Source of the DNA: Candidatus Brevundimonas colombiensis
Lineage (GTDB): Bacteria; Pseudomonadota; Alphaproteobacteria; Caulobacterales; Caulobacteraceae
DNA: 64,000 nt
NCBI GenBank assembly: GCA_029202665.1
Contig: CP119326.1
Location: 3,162,001 to 3,226,000, forward strand
Reading direction: 5' to 3'
Shown here: positions 62,698-64,000 of the stretch, piece by piece
How positions within the stretch are numbered: the first letter of the stretch is position 1
Layout: each line of letters begins with the position of its first letter
The notes under the pieces: model-generated
The model's database searches: none
What the model was told of the DNA's origin: nothing
The model's input: the letters and a program-made list of their open reading frames with translations, nothing else
Made by a program: the position numbers and the translations under genes

Positions 62698-64000
62698 TCA
62701 GAACCGCTTGGTCAGCTGCACGCCGTAGGTGCGCGGTTCGTTGACGAAGGCGGTCAGGTTGTTGAAGTCGATAGCCCCGATGACGTTTTCTTCGTCGGTC
62801 AGGTTGCGGACATAGGCGGCCGCCTCGATGCCGCGGCTCAGATCACGCCAGCCTGCGCGCAAGCCGCCTTCGAACGCCGTATCCTCCATGAATTCGACCG
62901 ATTCATAGAGGAACAGGTTGAAGTCCTTCTGCATCACCCAGTCCGTGGAGGCGAACAGTTCCGTGTCGTTCCCCAGCGCGCGGACATAGTTCAGCGTCAG
63001 ATTGGCGGTGTATTCCGGCGCCTGCGGGAAGGGGTTGCCGTCGATGGCGGCGCGGCGGGTCGCGCCCACCATGACGATCGGATCGGTGACGGTGCAGTTG
63101 GAGCCGCACACCGCGACCAGCAGATTCTTGTCCTTGATTTCGGTGTGGTTCCAGGAACCGCCGGCCGACAGGCTGAAGCCCGCCCCCAGATAGACGTCGC
63201 CGTCCAGTTCCAGGCCATGGCCCTCGCCCTTCTTGGCGTTCAGCAGGCGATTGGTGTTGTCCGCCCCGCCGATGGCGGTGAACTGCATATCGCTGACTTC
63301 ATAGACATAGGCGGTGGCGTTGAAGCGCGCCCGACCGTCCATCATCCGGGCCTTCAGGCCGGCCTCATACGACATGACCGTCTCGGAATCCGCCGTGGTC
63401 AGGACCGGCAGGTTGCGGCCCTGGATCGACGGGCCGCGATACCCCTTGGCCACGCGGGCGAACAGGTTCAGGTCGTCATTGACCTGATAGACGGCGCTGA
63501 CGTCCCAACTGACCTGCTGGTCGTCGACCGAGACGGCGCCCGTGCCGCCCGCGCCATTCCCCAGAACAATCTGGCCGTTATAGTGGCGGTTGTCGTCGGT
63601 GTAGCGCACGCCCGCCGTCACCTTCAGGGCGTCCGTCACCTTGTAGCTGCCTTGACCGAACACCGACCACGAATCCGACTTCTGCACGATGTCGGTGGCC
63701 TTGGTCGGCAGCGGATCGCCGATGCCGTTGAAGGTGCCGGTCACCAGGTTGAAGCGTTCATCCCAGTAGAAGGCGCCGACCTGCCAGCCCAGCCGGCCGT
63801 CGCCGTTGGAGGCCAGGCGCAGTTCATAGGTGTTCTGCCGCAGGTCGCTGGACAGGGTGCCGCTCTCGGAGTTGAACGGCGTCTTGTACGACGCTGTCGT
63901 CGGGGCCGAGGCCACGCCGCCGTCGATGTCGCCATCGCCCTGCGACCAGCCCTGATACGAACCGACGATGCCGGTCAGGGTCGCGGGACCGAAGTCATAG
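62698..64000 (-). CDS. TonB-dependent receptor, C-terminal part (cut by window edge)
   Basis: At least 433 C-terminal residues of a receptor; the frame is open through 64000 (residues YDFGPATLTGIVGSYQGW lie at the edge), so the start is outside. The visible portion is beta-barrel: SYKVTDALKVTAGVRYTDDNRHY, SWDVSAVYQVNDDLNLFARVAKGYRGPSIQGRNL, and the final strand TYGVQLTKRF ending in Phe, the usual barrel end. A GTG at 63915 is internal, not a start. Style matches large Caulobacterales/sphingomonad receptors. Confidence 0.93.
   Translation of the reverse strand, partial: YDFGPATLTGIVGSYQGWSQGDGDIDGGVASAPTTASYKTPFNSESGTLSSDLRQNTYELRLASNGDGRLGWQVGAFYWDERFNLVTGTFNGIGDPLPTKATDIVQKSDSWSVFGQGSYKVTDALKVTAGVRYTDDNRHYNGQIVLGNGAGGTGAVSVDDQQVSWDVSAVYQVNDDLNLFARVAKGYRGPSIQGRNLPVLTTADSETVMSYEAGLKARMMDGRARFNATAYVYEVSDMQFTAIGGADNTNRLLNAKKGEGHGLELDGDVYLGAGFSLSAGGSWNHTEIKDKNLLVAVCGSNCTVTDPIVMVGATRRAAIDGNPFPQAPEYTANLTLNYVRALGNDTELFASTDWVMQKDFNLFLYESVEFMEDTAFEGGLRAGWRDLSRGIEAAAYVRNLTDEENVIGAIDFNNLTAFVNEPRTYGVQLTKRF

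Overview
This window is a dense stretch of high-G+C alphaproteobacterial chromosome. Gene content points to a Caulobacteraceae-type aerobe, most likely Brevundimonas; this is inferred from protein style, five TonB-dependent receptor/FecIR-type uptake genes or gene sets, many secreted peptidases and lipoproteins, and the pet operon layout, not from a database match. No tRNA, rRNA, CRISPR array, insertion sequence or prophage was seen. No gene-free stretch exceeds 300 bases. Both edges cut genes: an unknown protein at the left edge and a TonB-dependent receptor at the right edge.

Layout. 0-9 kb: an uncharacterised protein, recN and bamD (DNA repair, outer-membrane assembly), prs, a lipoprotein, then isocitrate lyase with a small companion gene and a divergent ScfR-family regulator. 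9-13 kb: two tandem M28 lipoprotein peptidases and a small exported protein. 13-17.4 kb: the cytochrome bc1 operon petABC, then trmL and aerobic hemF. 17.5-22.3 kb: a LysR regulator divergent from a YeiH-type membrane protein, a class I amidotransferase, rlmJ and topoisomerase IB. 22.3-24.8 kb: a TonB-dependent receptor. 24.8-38.2 kb: threonine and propionate catabolism (kbl-tdh; mutA-mutB-mce; pccA and pccB), ending at a divergent PccR-type regulator. 38-44.8 kb: an oxidoreductase, pyruvate kinase, a PafA-type phosphatase, a DUF808 membrane protein and an aminotransferase. 44.9-53.4 kb: a low-oxygen respiration block (cydA-cydB-cydX-hemN, divergent cydD-cydC, and an Fnr-type regulator). 53.5-64 kb: TonB-dependent receptors, a small methyltransferase, a glycosyltransferase pair and an ECF sigma/FecR/STN-receptor signalling unit.

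How the parts fit. Threonine is cleaved by Tdh and Kbl to glycine and acetyl-CoA. Propionyl-CoA is carboxylated by PccAB, epimerised by Mce and converted to succinyl-CoA by MutAB. Isocitrate lyase handles the acetyl-CoA side. Two paralogous 474-residue ScfR-family regulators are each divergent from one of these pathways, and each has repeated operator-like words running up to its own start codon. The cyd block carries one perfect FNR box between the divergent cydA and cydD genes, and the Fnr-type gene lies at the end of cydDC. Haem synthesis is split: hemF (oxygen-dependent) beside the bc1 complex, hemN (oxygen-independent) in the cyd operon.

Main oddities: a gene of about 45-57% G+C between pccB and pccA; a threonine dehydrogenase lacking all four structural-zinc cysteines; a family of paired palindromic repeats at three loci; an apparent MliC-DUF4232 fusion lipoprotein; and four convergent gene pairs whose stop codons share one CTAG or TTAA tetramer. 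I did not find a clear new defence or mobile system.
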